A stretch of DNA of 16,079 bases. Origin: Candidatus Omnitrophota bacterium (GTDB lineage: Bacteria; Omnitrophota; Gorgyraeia; Gygaellales; Profunditerraquicolaceae). The translations under genes and the position numbers were made by a program. Below are positions 1 to 7,456 of the stretch, one piece after another. Each line of letters starts with the position of its first letter. Positions within the stretch are counted from its first letter, which is position 1. The stretch spans positions 1-16,079 of the forward strand of contig JAQTTI010000008.1 of the NCBI GenBank assembly GCA_028710845.1, given 5' to 3'. A model generated the notes under the pieces. The model searched no databases and was not told the DNA's origin. It saw only the letters and a program-made list of their open reading frames with translations.

Positions 1-1039
1 CGGAATAATCATGATCTATAGTTCTTCGAGTATTTATGCCTGGGAAAAATACGGGGATGGTTTTTATTTTTTAAAAAGGCATTTGGCATTTCTGTTTATA
101 GGGTTATTGTTTACTTTTTTTGCGCTAGTGGTCGATTACCGGGTTCTCAGGAAATATTCGCGGGTAATGCTTTGGGTTGCCCTTGTGCTTTTAGCGCTTG
201 TCCTTATACCGGGTTTAGGCCGCGAGGTTTCCGGAGCAAGACGGTGGTTCAGGTATAAATTTATAAGTTTCCAACCTTCGGAATTTGCCAATTTAGCCGT
301 TATTATTTATATCTCTGATTTTATTTGCCGTAAAGCCGATAAAATTAAAATGCTGCTCCACGGTTTTATCCCGCCGATTTGCGTATTGGGCATAACTGTT
401 CTGCTTATACTTTTACAACCCGATCTGGGAACGGTTATTGCTTTAAGCAGCGTGGTTTTGTTAATGCTTTATATCGCAGGCGTAAGGGGCAGGTATATTC
501 TTACCTTAATACTTTGCAGTTTACCTGCGCTTTATCTTCTAATTTTTAGCGTGCCTTACCGCCGGGCAAGGGTCCTGGCATTTCTAAATCCCTGGCTTGA
601 CCCGAAAGGTTCGGGTTTTCAGATTATCCAATCACAGGTTGCTATTGGTTCAGGGGGGTTCTTTGGCAGGGGGCTCGGGCATTCCCAGCAAAAACTTTTT
701 TATCTTCCTGCAGCCCACACCGATTTTATATTTTCTATTATCGGCGAAGAGCTTGGCCTGCTCGGTACCCTTGGTATAATCGTATTGTTCATGATGTTTA
801 TTAAACAAGGCCTTAAGGTCATCAAGAATGCCCAGGATAAATTCGGGTATTTTCTGGCCCTGGGTTTAATTTTGATGATTTCCCTAAAGGCAATTATCAA
901 CATCGGTGTATCCTGCGGGGTTTTCCCGACCAAAGGCCTGCCGCTGCCATTTATTAGCTATGGCGGTTCTTCATTAATATTTGATATGGTAAGCCTGGGT
1001 ATATTGATTAATATTGCCCGTACCGGAGATTATCCATAA
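1..1039 (+). CDS. ftsW: FtsW, septal peptidoglycan glycosyltransferase (5' end outside window)
   Basis: SEDS-family polytopic membrane protein that polymerises lipid II into glycan strands at the division septum with a partner class B PBP. The reading frame is open to the left edge (frame starts at base 2). The ATG at 11 falls inside the conserved first-helix motif (MIYSSSS, compare MVYSASS of the family), so the true start lies upstream and the first helix is partly missing. Counting from that ATG, the family signature GSGGFFGRGLG is at residues 213-223, followed by KLFYLP (228-233) and HTDFIFSIIGEE (236-247), whose Asp matches the proposed catalytic Asp of SEDS enzymes. GVFPTKGLPLPFISYGGSS at 303-321 is the C-terminal signature. 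The KLFYLP...AHTDFIF wording and the neighbouring mur genes favour FtsW over RodA or SpoVE. The stop lies 1 bp before murG. The product is intact apart from the window edge. Confidence 0.93.
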   Translation, partial: GIIMIYSSSSIYAWEKYGDGFYFLKRHLAFLFIGLLFTFFALVVDYRVLRKYSRVMLWVALVLLALVLIPGLGREVSGARRWFRYKFISFQPSEFANLAVIIYISDFICRKADKIKMLLHGFIPPICVLGITVLLILLQPDLGTVIALSSVVLLMLYIAGVRGRYILTLILCSLPALYLLIFSVPYRRARVLAFLNPWLDPKGSGFQIIQSQVAIGSGGFFGRGLGHSQQKLFYLPAAHTDFIFSIIGEELGLLGTLGIIVLFMMFIKQGLKVIKNAQDKFGYFLALGLILMISLKAIINIGVSCGVFPTKGLPLPFISYGGSSLIFDMVSLGILINIARTGDYP

Positions 1040-1040
1040 T

Positions 1041-2123
1041 ATGCGCTTTCTAGTTGCCACCGGCTCAAGCGGCGGACATATTTTTCCGGCTACCGCCTTA
1101 ATTGATTATTTAAAATCGCCGGATATCCAGATGCTTTTAGTCCTGCCCTTAAAGGCCAGGGAAAACAAGATTCCACTTAATTGCGATAATGTGGAGTATA
1201 TCCATAGCTCTAATTTAACCCCACAACTAAACAAAAGAAATATTATAAATTTAGGGTTTTTTTTCCTGGCAGCCTGGGAAAGTTTTCGTATAATCATAAA
1301 ATTTAAACCAGATGTTGTTATCGGTTTTGGAAGCCAGAATACTTTAGCCTTGATTTTTTGGGCCTGGCTATTTAGAATAAATACGATAATCCACGAACAA
1401 AATGTCATCCCCGGCAGGGCAAATCGGCTCTTATCAGGGATAGCCGATAAAATCGCTTTATCTTTTAGCCAGACAAACAGCTATTTAAAAGGCGCGGCCG
1501 GTAAAATTAAGATAGTCGGCAACCCAATACGTCCGGAATTAAAAAGGATCGATAAAAAAGATGCACTGGACTTTTTTGATTTTAAAGAAGGCAAAATCAA
1601 TATTTTGGTTACCGGCGGTTCGCAAGGATCCTTTAAATTAAATGATATTGTTTTCAGGGCTTTTGATAATTTTAAGAAAAAAGATGATTTACAGATAATC
1701 CATATCTGCGGAAGCCGGGATTTTATTGAGCTTAAAGCAAGATACGTATCCAGCGGATTGCGTTATAGAATTTTTGATTTTTTGACCTCGATGCAATATG
1801 CGTATAGCGCGGCGGATTTTGTGATTTGCAGGGCAGGGGCGACTACTATTGCTGAACTGCAAAAATTTTCATGTCCGGCGATACTTGTTCCTTATCCTTT
1901 TGCCTATTTGCACCAGTTAGCCAATGCCCGGGTTTTGGAAGAAATTTCTGCTGCGATAGTGATTAAGGATGAAGATCTGACTGTGGAAAAGATAAACGCT
2001 CAACTGCTTGAATTTAGCGAAAATCCTTCTAAATTGAAATCCATGCAAAAAGCCTATTTCGGCCAGGGCCGGCCTGATGCGGCCGCTTTGCTTGCCAAAG
2101 AAGTCCTGGATTTTTGCTCTTAA
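1041..2123 (+). CDS. murG: MurG, lipid II synthase (UDP-GlcNAc transferase)
   Basis: Peripheral inner-membrane GT-B glycosyltransferase that adds GlcNAc to lipid I to make lipid II. The ATG at 1041 gives 360 residues, normal for the family. It sits 1 bp after the ftsW stop, with GGAG at 1025-1028 as a possible ribosome binding site inside ftsW. The N-terminal glycine loop reads GSSGGH (residues 8-13), where GGTGGH is usual; the His and the final two Gly are kept. HEQNVIPGRANRL is at 118-130, the second glycine loop TGGSQGS at 191-197, the UDP-GlcNAc motif RAGATTIAEL at 264-273, and HQLANA at 291-296. A hydrophobic patch at about 71-80 could be the membrane-association surface. A TTG-started extension inside ftsW is possible but unlikely, because the ATG start aligns with the family N-terminus. 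Confidence 0.95.
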   Translation: MRFLVATGSSGGHIFPATALIDYLKSPDIQMLLVLPLKARENKIPLNCDNVEYIHSSNLTPQLNKRNIINLGFFFLAAWESFRIIIKFKPDVVIGFGSQNTLALIFWAWLFRINTIIHEQNVIPGRANRLLSGIADKIALSFSQTNSYLKGAAGKIKIVGNPIRPELKRIDKKDALDFFDFKEGKINILVTGGSQGSFKLNDIVFRAFDNFKKKDDLQIIHICGSRDFIELKARYVSSGLRYRIFDFLTSMQYAYSAADFVICRAGATTIAELQKFSCPAILVPYPFAYLHQLANARVLEEISAAIVIKDEDLTVEKINAQLLEFSENPSKLKSMQKAYFGQGRPDAAALLAKEVLDFCS

Positions 2124-2124
2124 T

Positions 2125-2132
2125 AAGGAAAG
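2125..2132 (+). promoter_or_regulatory. Ribosome binding site of murC
   Basis: AAGGAAAG lies 5 bp before the ATG at 2138, just after the murG stop codon. It fixes the murC start at 2138 rather than at a TTG at 2114 inside murG. Confidence 0.7.
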
Positions 2133-2137
2133 TCTCA

Positions 2138-3523
2138 ATGAAAAAACATTATCATCTCATAGGAATAGGCGGGATAGGGATGAGCGGAATCGCTCACCTT
2201 CTGCTTAAAAGCGGTTTTATGGTCAGCGGTTCAGATTTGAGGGAAAACCGCTCGACTGAAGAGTTAAAGCGCTCAGGTGCTAGAATATTTATCGGCCATT
2301 CAGTAGGAAATATTTGCGATCAGGATGTGGTGGTTTATTCTTCGGCAATCAAAGATGATAACCCGGAACTAAAACAAGCTAAGATTATGGGTAAAACCCT
2401 CATAAAAAGAGCAGAAGCTTTGGTTTTTCTTATGAAAGATAAGGAAGTAATAACCGTAAGCGGAAGTCACGGTAAAACTACTACTACTTCGTTGGTTTCA
2501 TATATGCTCCTTGAAGCAGGCTTTAATCCTACAGTCGCGATAGGAGGTATTCTTAATAATATCGATGCCAATGCAAGGTTAGGTTCGGGTGAATTTTTTG
2601 TTGCCGAAGCAGATGAGTCGGACGGCTCCTTCTTAAACTATACTCCGAAATATTCGATTATAACCAATATCGACCATGAACATCTTGATTATTACCATAG
2701 TTTTGAGAATGAGCTGGTTGCTTTTAAAGAATTCATGGAACGGACCCGTAAGGACGGTTGTATTTTTGCCTGTTACGATGATCCTGTGCTCTTAAAACTG
2801 GTTAATCTTTATTGCGCCAGAAAGGTTACTTTTGGTTTAGATGGCTGTGCTGATATTTGTGCAAAGAATATTTCATTTATAAAAGGGCAATCAGCGGAAA
2901 GGTTTACTAAATTATCATCTGATTTTGATTGTTATTTTAAAAATAAATTCCTGAGCCATTTCCATCTTTCTTTGGGAGGAAGACATAATATTTCCAATTC
3001 TCTGGCAGTGATAGGGCTGGGGTTAGATTTGGGGATAGATTTAAAACAAATCTCCAGAAGCCTTAGTGAATACAAGGGCGCAGGGCGTCGGCTGGAAACC
3101 AAATTTAAGAACAATAAATACCTGGTTATGGATGATTACGGCCATCATCCATCGGAAATAAAAGCTACTTTGGCGGCAGTTTCTAATTTGGCAGCAAAAC
3201 GAAGGATCGTCGTGTTCCAGCCGCACCGCTACAGCCGGACCAAGCTGCTTTTAGATGATTTTGCTAAATCCTTCAGCCAGGCCGATTATCTGATCCTTAC
3301 CGATATTTATGCCGCCAGCGAATCCCCGATAGAAGGGGTAAGCGTCCAAGTTTTATTAAATAAAATAAAAGAAAATCTACCCGGTAAAGAGGTAGTTTAT
3401 TTAGCCAAGGAAAATATTCTAAAGCATATACTGGATCTGCTTTGCGACGGGGATCTCGTAATTACTTTAGGCGCAGGAGATATCGTTAAGGTTTCCGATG
3501 AATTGGCCAAAGAGCTTGACTAA
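2138..3523 (+). CDS. murC: MurC, UDP-N-acetylmuramate-L-alanine ligase
   Basis: Cytoplasmic ATP-dependent Mur ligase that adds the first amino acid (L-Ala) to UDP-MurNAc. It has 461 residues, the usual length. The UDP-binding Rossmann loop GIGGIGMSG is at residues 9-17 and the ATP P-loop SGSHGKTTT at 108-116. EADESDGS at 157-164 is a MurC-specific motif. The central domain has NIDHEHLDYY (177-186) and GRHNISNSLA (281-290). The C-terminal domain has DDYGHHP (332-338), QPHRYSR (361-367) and GAGDI (445-449). EADESDGS, DDYGHHP and QPHRYSR separate MurC from MurD, MurE and MurF. The end overlaps murB by 26 bp. Nothing in the sequence looks damaged. Confidence 0.96.
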   Translation: MKKHYHLIGIGGIGMSGIAHLLLKSGFMVSGSDLRENRSTEELKRSGARIFIGHSVGNICDQDVVVYSSAIKDDNPELKQAKIMGKTLIKRAEALVFLMKDKEVITVSGSHGKTTTTSLVSYMLLEAGFNPTVAIGGILNNIDANARLGSGEFFVAEADESDGSFLNYTPKYSIITNIDHEHLDYYHSFENELVAFKEFMERTRKDGCIFACYDDPVLLKLVNLYCARKVTFGLDGCADICAKNISFIKGQSAERFTKLSSDFDCYFKNKFLSHFHLSLGGRHNISNSLAVIGLGLDLGIDLKQISRSLSEYKGAGRRLETKFKNNKYLVMDDYGHHPSEIKATLAAVSNLAAKRRIVVFQPHRYSRTKLLLDDFAKSFSQADYLILTDIYAASESPIEGVSVQVLLNKIKENLPGKEVVYLAKENILKHILDLLCDGDLVITLGAGDIVKVSDELAKELD

Positions 3524-4382
3524 GCTAATAAATAAAAAAGTTAATTTAGCAAAATTTACCAGTTTTAAGATAGGCGGTGAAGCGGAATTTTTCACTGCTC
3601 CGAAGAACATTGCTGAGCTTCGAAAGATTTTAGTTTTTGCTAAAGTCAAGAAAATTCCTGTACACATTCTGGGAGGGGGCACTAACATATTGATAAGCGA
3701 TAACGGCGTGAAGGGAATAGTAATAAAAATAGACGCTAAATTTTTCAGGGAACTTTATAAAAAACAGAACTCGATAGTAGCCGGAAGCGGGATAAACTTA
3801 AGCCGGCTGGTTCTATTTGCCAGGGAAAAAGGTTTAGGTGGATTGGAATTTCTAGCCGGGATCCCGGGTTCAGTCGGCGGTTCTTTAGTTGGTAATGCCG
3901 GTGCCTGGGGCAGCTCGATTGGTGATTTTGTCGATCAGGTTTGCGTCTTAAGCTACGACGGTAAAAAAAAGCTGCTTAATAAAGACGACCTGAAATTTTC
4001 TTATCGCTTATCGAATTTGGGTAAATATATCGTTCTTTGGGCTCGCCTGAAGTTAGCCAGAAAAGATAAAGATAAAATTTACGCCAAAATAAGAGAACAC
4101 ATGCTTGCGCGCAAAAAATCCCAGAATGATTTTTTGCCCAGCGCAGGCTGTATTTTTAAGAATCCTTCGGCAGCCAGGTCCGCGGGGAAGTTAATTGATT
4201 TATGCGGGTTAAAAGGAAAGAAAAAGTCAGGGGCGATGATTTCCAAAGTGCATGCAAATTTTATTCTTAATCTTGGCAATGCTAAGGCCAATGATGTTCT
4301 CTGGCTTATGGATTTAATCCGTAAAAAGGTAAGATCCAGATTTAATATCGAACTGGCGGAAGAGGTAAAATTATGGAACTAA
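3498..4382 (+). CDS. murB: MurB, UDP-N-acetylenolpyruvoylglucosamine reductase
   Basis: FAD flavoenzyme that uses NADPH to reduce enolpyruvyl-UDP-GlcNAc to UDP-MurNAc, one step before MurC. It has 294 residues, the short (type II) form. TSFKIGGEAE is at 21-30, the FAD-binding GGGTNILISD at 59-68, and GIPGSVGGSLVGNAGAWG at 121-138. A YR pair at 169-170 sits in the expected FSYR context, and a C-terminal Glu pair precedes VKLW (about 288-289). The active-site motif reads PSAGCIFKNP (214-223). Cys218 stands where E. coli MurB has the proton-donating Ser229. The ATG at 3498 lies inside murC with AAGG at 3488-3491, and the N-terminus aligns well. The gene overlaps ddl by 10 bp. I expect an active enzyme, with the Cys variant worth noting. 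Confidence 0.95.
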   Translation: MNWPKSLTKLINKKVNLAKFTSFKIGGEAEFFTAPKNIAELRKILVFAKVKKIPVHILGGGTNILISDNGVKGIVIKIDAKFFRELYKKQNSIVAGSGINLSRLVLFAREKGLGGLEFLAGIPGSVGGSLVGNAGAWGSSIGDFVDQVCVLSYDGKKKLLNKDDLKFSYRLSNLGKYIVLWARLKLARKDKDKIYAKIREHMLARKKSQNDFLPSAGCIFKNPSAARSAGKLIDLCGLKGKKKSGAMISKVHANFILNLGNAKANDVLWLMDLIRKKVRSRFNIELAEEVKLWN

Positions 4383-5311
4383 GAAATTTTGGAAAAATCG
4401 GTGTTTTAATGGGAGGGCCGTCTTCGGAACGCGAAATTTCTTTAAAGAGCGGTAAGGCAGTTTTACAGGCCCTTACGGATTTGGGGCTAAATACTGTGGG
4501 CATCGATATTATCAATGAAGGTAAAGATGAAAATATTGATTTGCTGAAAAGGCAAAATTTAGACTGTGCTTTTATCGCCCTTCACGGCAGGTTTGGGGAG
4601 GACGGGGCGATCCAAGAAATCCTCGAAGAGATAAATCTGCCTTACACAGCCTCAGGAGTATGCGCCAGCCGACTGGCTATGGATAAAATCGAATCCCTGG
4701 CAATATTTAAAAGGGGAGGGTTAAAGGTCCCGCAGTCTCAGGTGCTGGAAATTTCTTCTTATAACGGAGTATTTAAGAATATGCTGGGGTTTCCTTTGAT
4801 TGTTAAGCCTGCTAACCACGGCTCAAGCATCGGGCTTTCTCTGGTTGAAAAAGAGTTTCAGCTTCCCGCGGCAATTGAATTGGCTTTTAAATACGATAAG
4901 CGCATAGTTATCGAAGAATATATATACGGCAGAGAGCTTACGGTCGGAGTTTTAGGAGAAGAGGCCTTGCCGGTGGTTGAAATTATTCCCAAAAATAAAT
5001 TTTTTGATTATAATGCTAAGTACCAGTCCGGCCTGACTCAATATCTTGTTCCTGCTCCTCTTGAAGGCAGGGTTGCTAAAGAAGTCCAGGAAGCTGGATT
5101 AAGGGCTCATAAACTTTTAGGCTGCTCCGGCTGTTCGCGCACTGACATTATTTTAAGTAAAGACGAAATTCCTTATGTATTGGAAGTCAATACCATTCCC
5201 GGGATGACCTCGACCAGCCTTTTACCCAAAGCCGCCCAGATTGTCGGTATCAATTTTGAAAGGCTATGTTTTAAACTTTTAGAACTGGCATATGAAAAGA
5301 AAAAGATATAA
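4373..5311 (+). CDS. ddl: D-alanine-D-alanine ligase
   Basis: ATP-grasp ligase that makes the D-Ala-D-Ala dipeptide used for the end of the peptidoglycan stem peptide. It has 312 residues, close to E. coli DdlB. GGPSSEREISLKSG is at 14-27 and LHGRFGEDGAIQ at 70-81. The ATP-binding loop KPANHGSSIG is at 145-154, EEYIYGRELTVGV at 181-193, and EVNTIPGMT at 271-279 as metal ligand and grasp end. The omega-loop AKYQSG (215-220) keeps the Tyr (217) that goes with D-Ala rather than D-lactate specificity, so a vancomycin-resistance type ligase is not indicated. The start overlaps murB by 10 bp with AGAGG at 4361-4365, and the end overlaps ftsQ by 20 bp. Confidence 0.95.
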   Translation: MELRNFGKIGVLMGGPSSEREISLKSGKAVLQALTDLGLNTVGIDIINEGKDENIDLLKRQNLDCAFIALHGRFGEDGAIQEILEEINLPYTASGVCASRLAMDKIESLAIFKRGGLKVPQSQVLEISSYNGVFKNMLGFPLIVKPANHGSSIGLSLVEKEFQLPAAIELAFKYDKRIVIEEYIYGRELTVGVLGEEALPVVEIIPKNKFFDYNAKYQSGLTQYLVPAPLEGRVAKEVQEAGLRAHKLLGCSGCSRTDIILSKDEIPYVLEVNTIPGMTSTSLLPKAAQIVGINFERLCFKLLELAYEKKKI

Positions 5312-6080
5312 TTTTCCTTTTAAATTATTTTTCCCCCTGATCCTTATTTTCCTTGCTATCTTTTTATTAATAGGATATATTTGGAAAGTATTGACTACCT
5401 CGGATTTTTTCAGCGTTAAACAGGTTGTGGTCAGGAACTTCGATATAAACCTTGATTATTTAAAAGGGAGAAATATTTTTAACCTGGATTTAGACCAGCA
5501 ATCGCGCCGGGTTTTTCTAGCCTGTCCGGATTGCCGTAAGGTGAGGTTTTCCAGGGTGCTCCCGAATACCGTAGTGGTAGATTTTTTAAAACGCCAACCG
5601 GTTGCCCTGGTCAAGTTTTATAAAAATTTTGCGGTAGATGAAGAAGGGGTATTTTTCTATTCCCTGGAAACAGGAGAAGAAAATCGGCTACCGATTATTT
5701 ACGGCCTTGAGACAAAAATTTTCGCCCCAAAACCGGGAGTAAAGTATAAAAGGGCCGAACTTGATTTAGCTTTAGATATAATCCGGGAGGTCAGAGATAA
5801 CAAGTCTTTGAAGGGTTTTGAATTAAAAAGAATCGACGCCCAAAACATTGAGAGCGCCGGATTTTTTATCCTGATGCCTAAGCCTGCTGCAGGCTATATT
5901 ATACCGTTGAAGCAGGAGGGAGAACTCGGGTTTGAGGTGCGCATAGGCCGGGGTAATATCAAACAAAAAATTATGATTTTAGGCGGACTGATTATTCAGG
6001 CGCGTAAAGATTGGGGCAATATAAAATATATAGACTTGAGGTTTAAGGAGCCTTTAATTAAATTAAACAATAAGCTTTAG
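5292..6080 (+). CDS. ftsQ: FtsQ/DivIB-type cell division protein
   Basis: Bitopic inner-membrane divisome protein that links early and late division proteins. It has 262 residues: a basic N-terminus (MKRKR), one membrane segment at about 11-33, then a periplasmic POTRA-like region at about 38-105 (FFSVKQVVVRNFD). Next comes the FtsQ pattern VLPNTVVVDFLKRQPVALV (89-107), followed by AVDEEGVFF (114-122). A CPDC pair (78-81) in the exported region is unusual and could form a disulfide. Sequence conservation is low, as usual for FtsQ. The position between ddl and ftsA supports the call strongly. The start overlaps ddl by 20 bp without a clear Shine-Dalgarno, so translation is probably coupled. 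There is no other Met before residue 194. Confidence 0.85.
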   Translation: MKRKRYNFPFKLFFPLILIFLAIFLLIGYIWKVLTTSDFFSVKQVVVRNFDINLDYLKGRNIFNLDLDQQSRRVFLACPDCRKVRFSRVLPNTVVVDFLKRQPVALVKFYKNFAVDEEGVFFYSLETGEENRLPIIYGLETKIFAPKPGVKYKRAELDLALDIIREVRDNKSLKGFELKRIDAQNIESAGFFILMPKPAAGYIIPLKQEGELGFEVRIGRGNIKQKIMILGGLIIQARKDWGNIKYIDLRFKEPLIKLNNKL

Positions 6081-6092
6081 TATAGGAGAATA

Positions 6093-7349
6093 ATGTTAAA
6101 TAGCAGCCATATTTGCGCGGTAGACATCGGTTCGGATAAGATCTCAGCTTGCCTTGCCACGCTTAAGAAAAATAAAATTGAAAGTATTTTTTTAGATTGC
6201 CTGCCTTCCCGGGGAGTAAAAGAAGGAGTGATAGTTGATGCAACCGAGTTAGTCATTTGTATTACTAAAATTTTAAAAAGCTTAAAAAATAAATCCGGGC
6301 TGAGAATAAAGTATATCCATGCGAATTTTTCCGGCAAAGATATCTCAACCAAACACAGCCATGCGATTATCCCGCTGGCCGAACGCGGCAATAAAGTCGT
6401 CACCGCAACCGATATTGCCACTGCAAACGAGCAGGCGCGGATCCTGGGTTCCAGTTTAGACGAGGAGATAATCAGTGTTATACCCTCAAGTTATTCTATC
6501 GATTCGAAATCTAACGTTATTAACCCAATCGGTTTATATAGCCATAAACTGGAGGTAGATTTATATCTGATCTGCGCCAGGTTATCGTCACTGCAGAGTT
6601 TAAGCCGGGTAGTAAGCCAGGCAGGTTATGAAATAAGAAGGCTCTCTTTTTCCGGCCTGGCTACCAGTAAAGTTGTTTTCAGCAGGGAGGAAAGACGAGG
6701 AGTTAGCGTATTCTGCGATATAGGAAGAGATGTCACCGAGCTGATTACCTTTAAAGACGGTTTGCTTCAGAATATCCAGATCCTTAGCATAGGCGGAAAT
6801 AGTATGACCTTGCATCTTTGCGAAGGACTAAAGATTAATTTTGAACTAGCGGAAGATATTAAGCGTTCTTATGGAGTTATTGGGGGAGCTGACAATATTC
6901 AGGAAGATAAAGAAATTTTAGTCAAGAAAGATGAATTCTATAAGCCTATCAAACAGCGCCAGGTCGCCCAGATGGTTACTAATTCCAGCCGCCTGATTGC
7001 ATCTCAAATCAAGGAAGCAGTGGAGAATAAGCGAGCTTTGCATGAGATTGACCATTTTATTATGGCAGGCAGAACCCTGCTTACTGATGGTTTTATTGAA
7101 ATGATGGAAGAGGTTATTAAGATCCCGGTTTCGATGGGGAGGATAAAGAACGCAGAGATTGCATCTATCGCAAAAGAAAACAGCGAGCTATCCGGGCAAA
7201 AATACCTTACCTACCTGACCTGCCTGGGGATGATCTGTGAAGATTTAGAAGATAAGAGTTTAGGTACCCCGAAACTGGTCAAACCTGCCAAAAACCTGCT
7301 GATTAAAGCCGCAAACCGCTTCAAAGAAGTTTATCAAGAATATTTTTAA
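6093..7349 (+). CDS. ftsA: FtsA-like divisome protein with altered nucleotide-binding motifs
   Basis: Actin/Hsp70-superfamily protein that normally binds ATP, tethers FtsZ to the membrane and recruits later divisome proteins. It has 418 residues, normal length. Phosphate-1 reads DIGSDKISA (11-19), close to the usual DIGTSK. GVKEGVIVDA (41-50) is the typical segment before the 1C subdomain. IGGNSMTLHLCEGL (233-246), then AEDIKRSYG (253-261), match the FtsA pattern. The phosphate-2 loop, usually DIGGGTTD, reads DIGRDVTE (209-216). The adenosine loop, usually GGGA, reads AGRT (325-328). A C-terminal amphipathic helix (about 399-418, ending FKEVYQEYF) matches the FtsA membrane-targeting sequence. 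AGGAG at 6084-6088 precedes the ATG. No ftsZ follows; a palindrome begins at the last base of the stop codon. The family call rests on overall pattern and context. ATP binding is doubtful. Confidence 0.88.
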   Translation: MLNSSHICAVDIGSDKISACLATLKKNKIESIFLDCLPSRGVKEGVIVDATELVICITKILKSLKNKSGLRIKYIHANFSGKDISTKHSHAIIPLAERGNKVVTATDIATANEQARILGSSLDEEIISVIPSSYSIDSKSNVINPIGLYSHKLEVDLYLICARLSSLQSLSRVVSQAGYEIRRLSFSGLATSKVVFSREERRGVSVFCDIGRDVTELITFKDGLLQNIQILSIGGNSMTLHLCEGLKINFELAEDIKRSYGVIGGADNIQEDKEILVKKDEFYKPIKQRQVAQMVTNSSRLIASQIKEAVENKRALHEIDHFIMAGRTLLTDGFIEMMEEVIKIPVSMGRIKNAEIASIAKENSELSGQKYLTYLTCLGMICEDLEDKSLGTPKLVKPAKNLLIKAANRFKEVYQEYF

Positions 7350-7415
7350 ATAAATGGGGTCAGAGCTAATTTTTATCACCTGCTATCTAAAAAATTAGCT
7401 CTGACCCCATTTATT
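7349..7415. repeat. Perfect 26-bp inverted repeat with 15-nt loop
   Basis: Bases 7349-7374 are the exact reverse complement of 7390-7415, with 7375-7389 as the loop. The core of each arm is TGGGGTCAGAGCTAATTTTT or its complement. As RNA this would form a very stable hairpin directly after the ftsA stop. No T-run follows the right arm, so it is not a standard intrinsic terminator, though it could pause RNA polymerase or protect the upstream mRNA 3' end. The clean symmetry and a GGGGTCAGAGCT-type core resemble dispersed palindromes that I associate with REP-associated Y1 transposases in environmental genomes. That link is from memory and is an inference. No transposase gene is present in the window. 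Confidence 0.9.
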
Positions 7416-7419
7416 CCGA

Positions 7420-7447
7420 TTGACCCAAGCGGGTTATCGTGTATAAT
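7420..7447 (+). promoter_or_regulatory. Sigma70-type promoter for the yggS operon
   Basis: TTGACC (7420-7425) and a consensus TATAAT (7442-7447) are separated by 16 bp. The -35 box begins 5 bp after the inverted repeat ends. The expected transcription start is about 7454-7456, only 1-3 bases before the yggS ATG at 7457, which has no Shine-Dalgarno. It would drive yggS, proC, mtnP, ileS and the genes downstream. The assignment comes from sequence match alone. Confidence 0.72.
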
Positions 7448-7456
7448 ATTATATTT

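Noticed and set aside
1014..1040. TTG-started N-terminal extension of murG inside ftsW
   Set aside because: The extra nine residues match nothing in MurG, while the ATG at 1041 aligns with the family start.
4373..5311. Ddl as a D-Ala-D-Lac (vancomycin-resistance type) ligase
   Set aside because: The omega-loop Tyr217 typical of D-Ala-D-Ala ligases is kept, and no vanH- or vanX-like gene is nearby.
6077..6421. Antisense open frame of 114 residues opposite the ftsA 5' end
   Set aside because: It overlaps a clear family gene on the plus strand and shows no recognisable domain or ribosome binding site.
7349..7415. The palindrome as a classical intrinsic terminator
   Set aside because: The T-run is inside the stem and loop side, and the right arm is followed by TCCGATTGACC with no U-tract.
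7439..7456. GTG start adding six residues to YggS
   Set aside because: It lies inside the predicted promoter, just before the TATAAT, and the residues do not match the family N-terminus.
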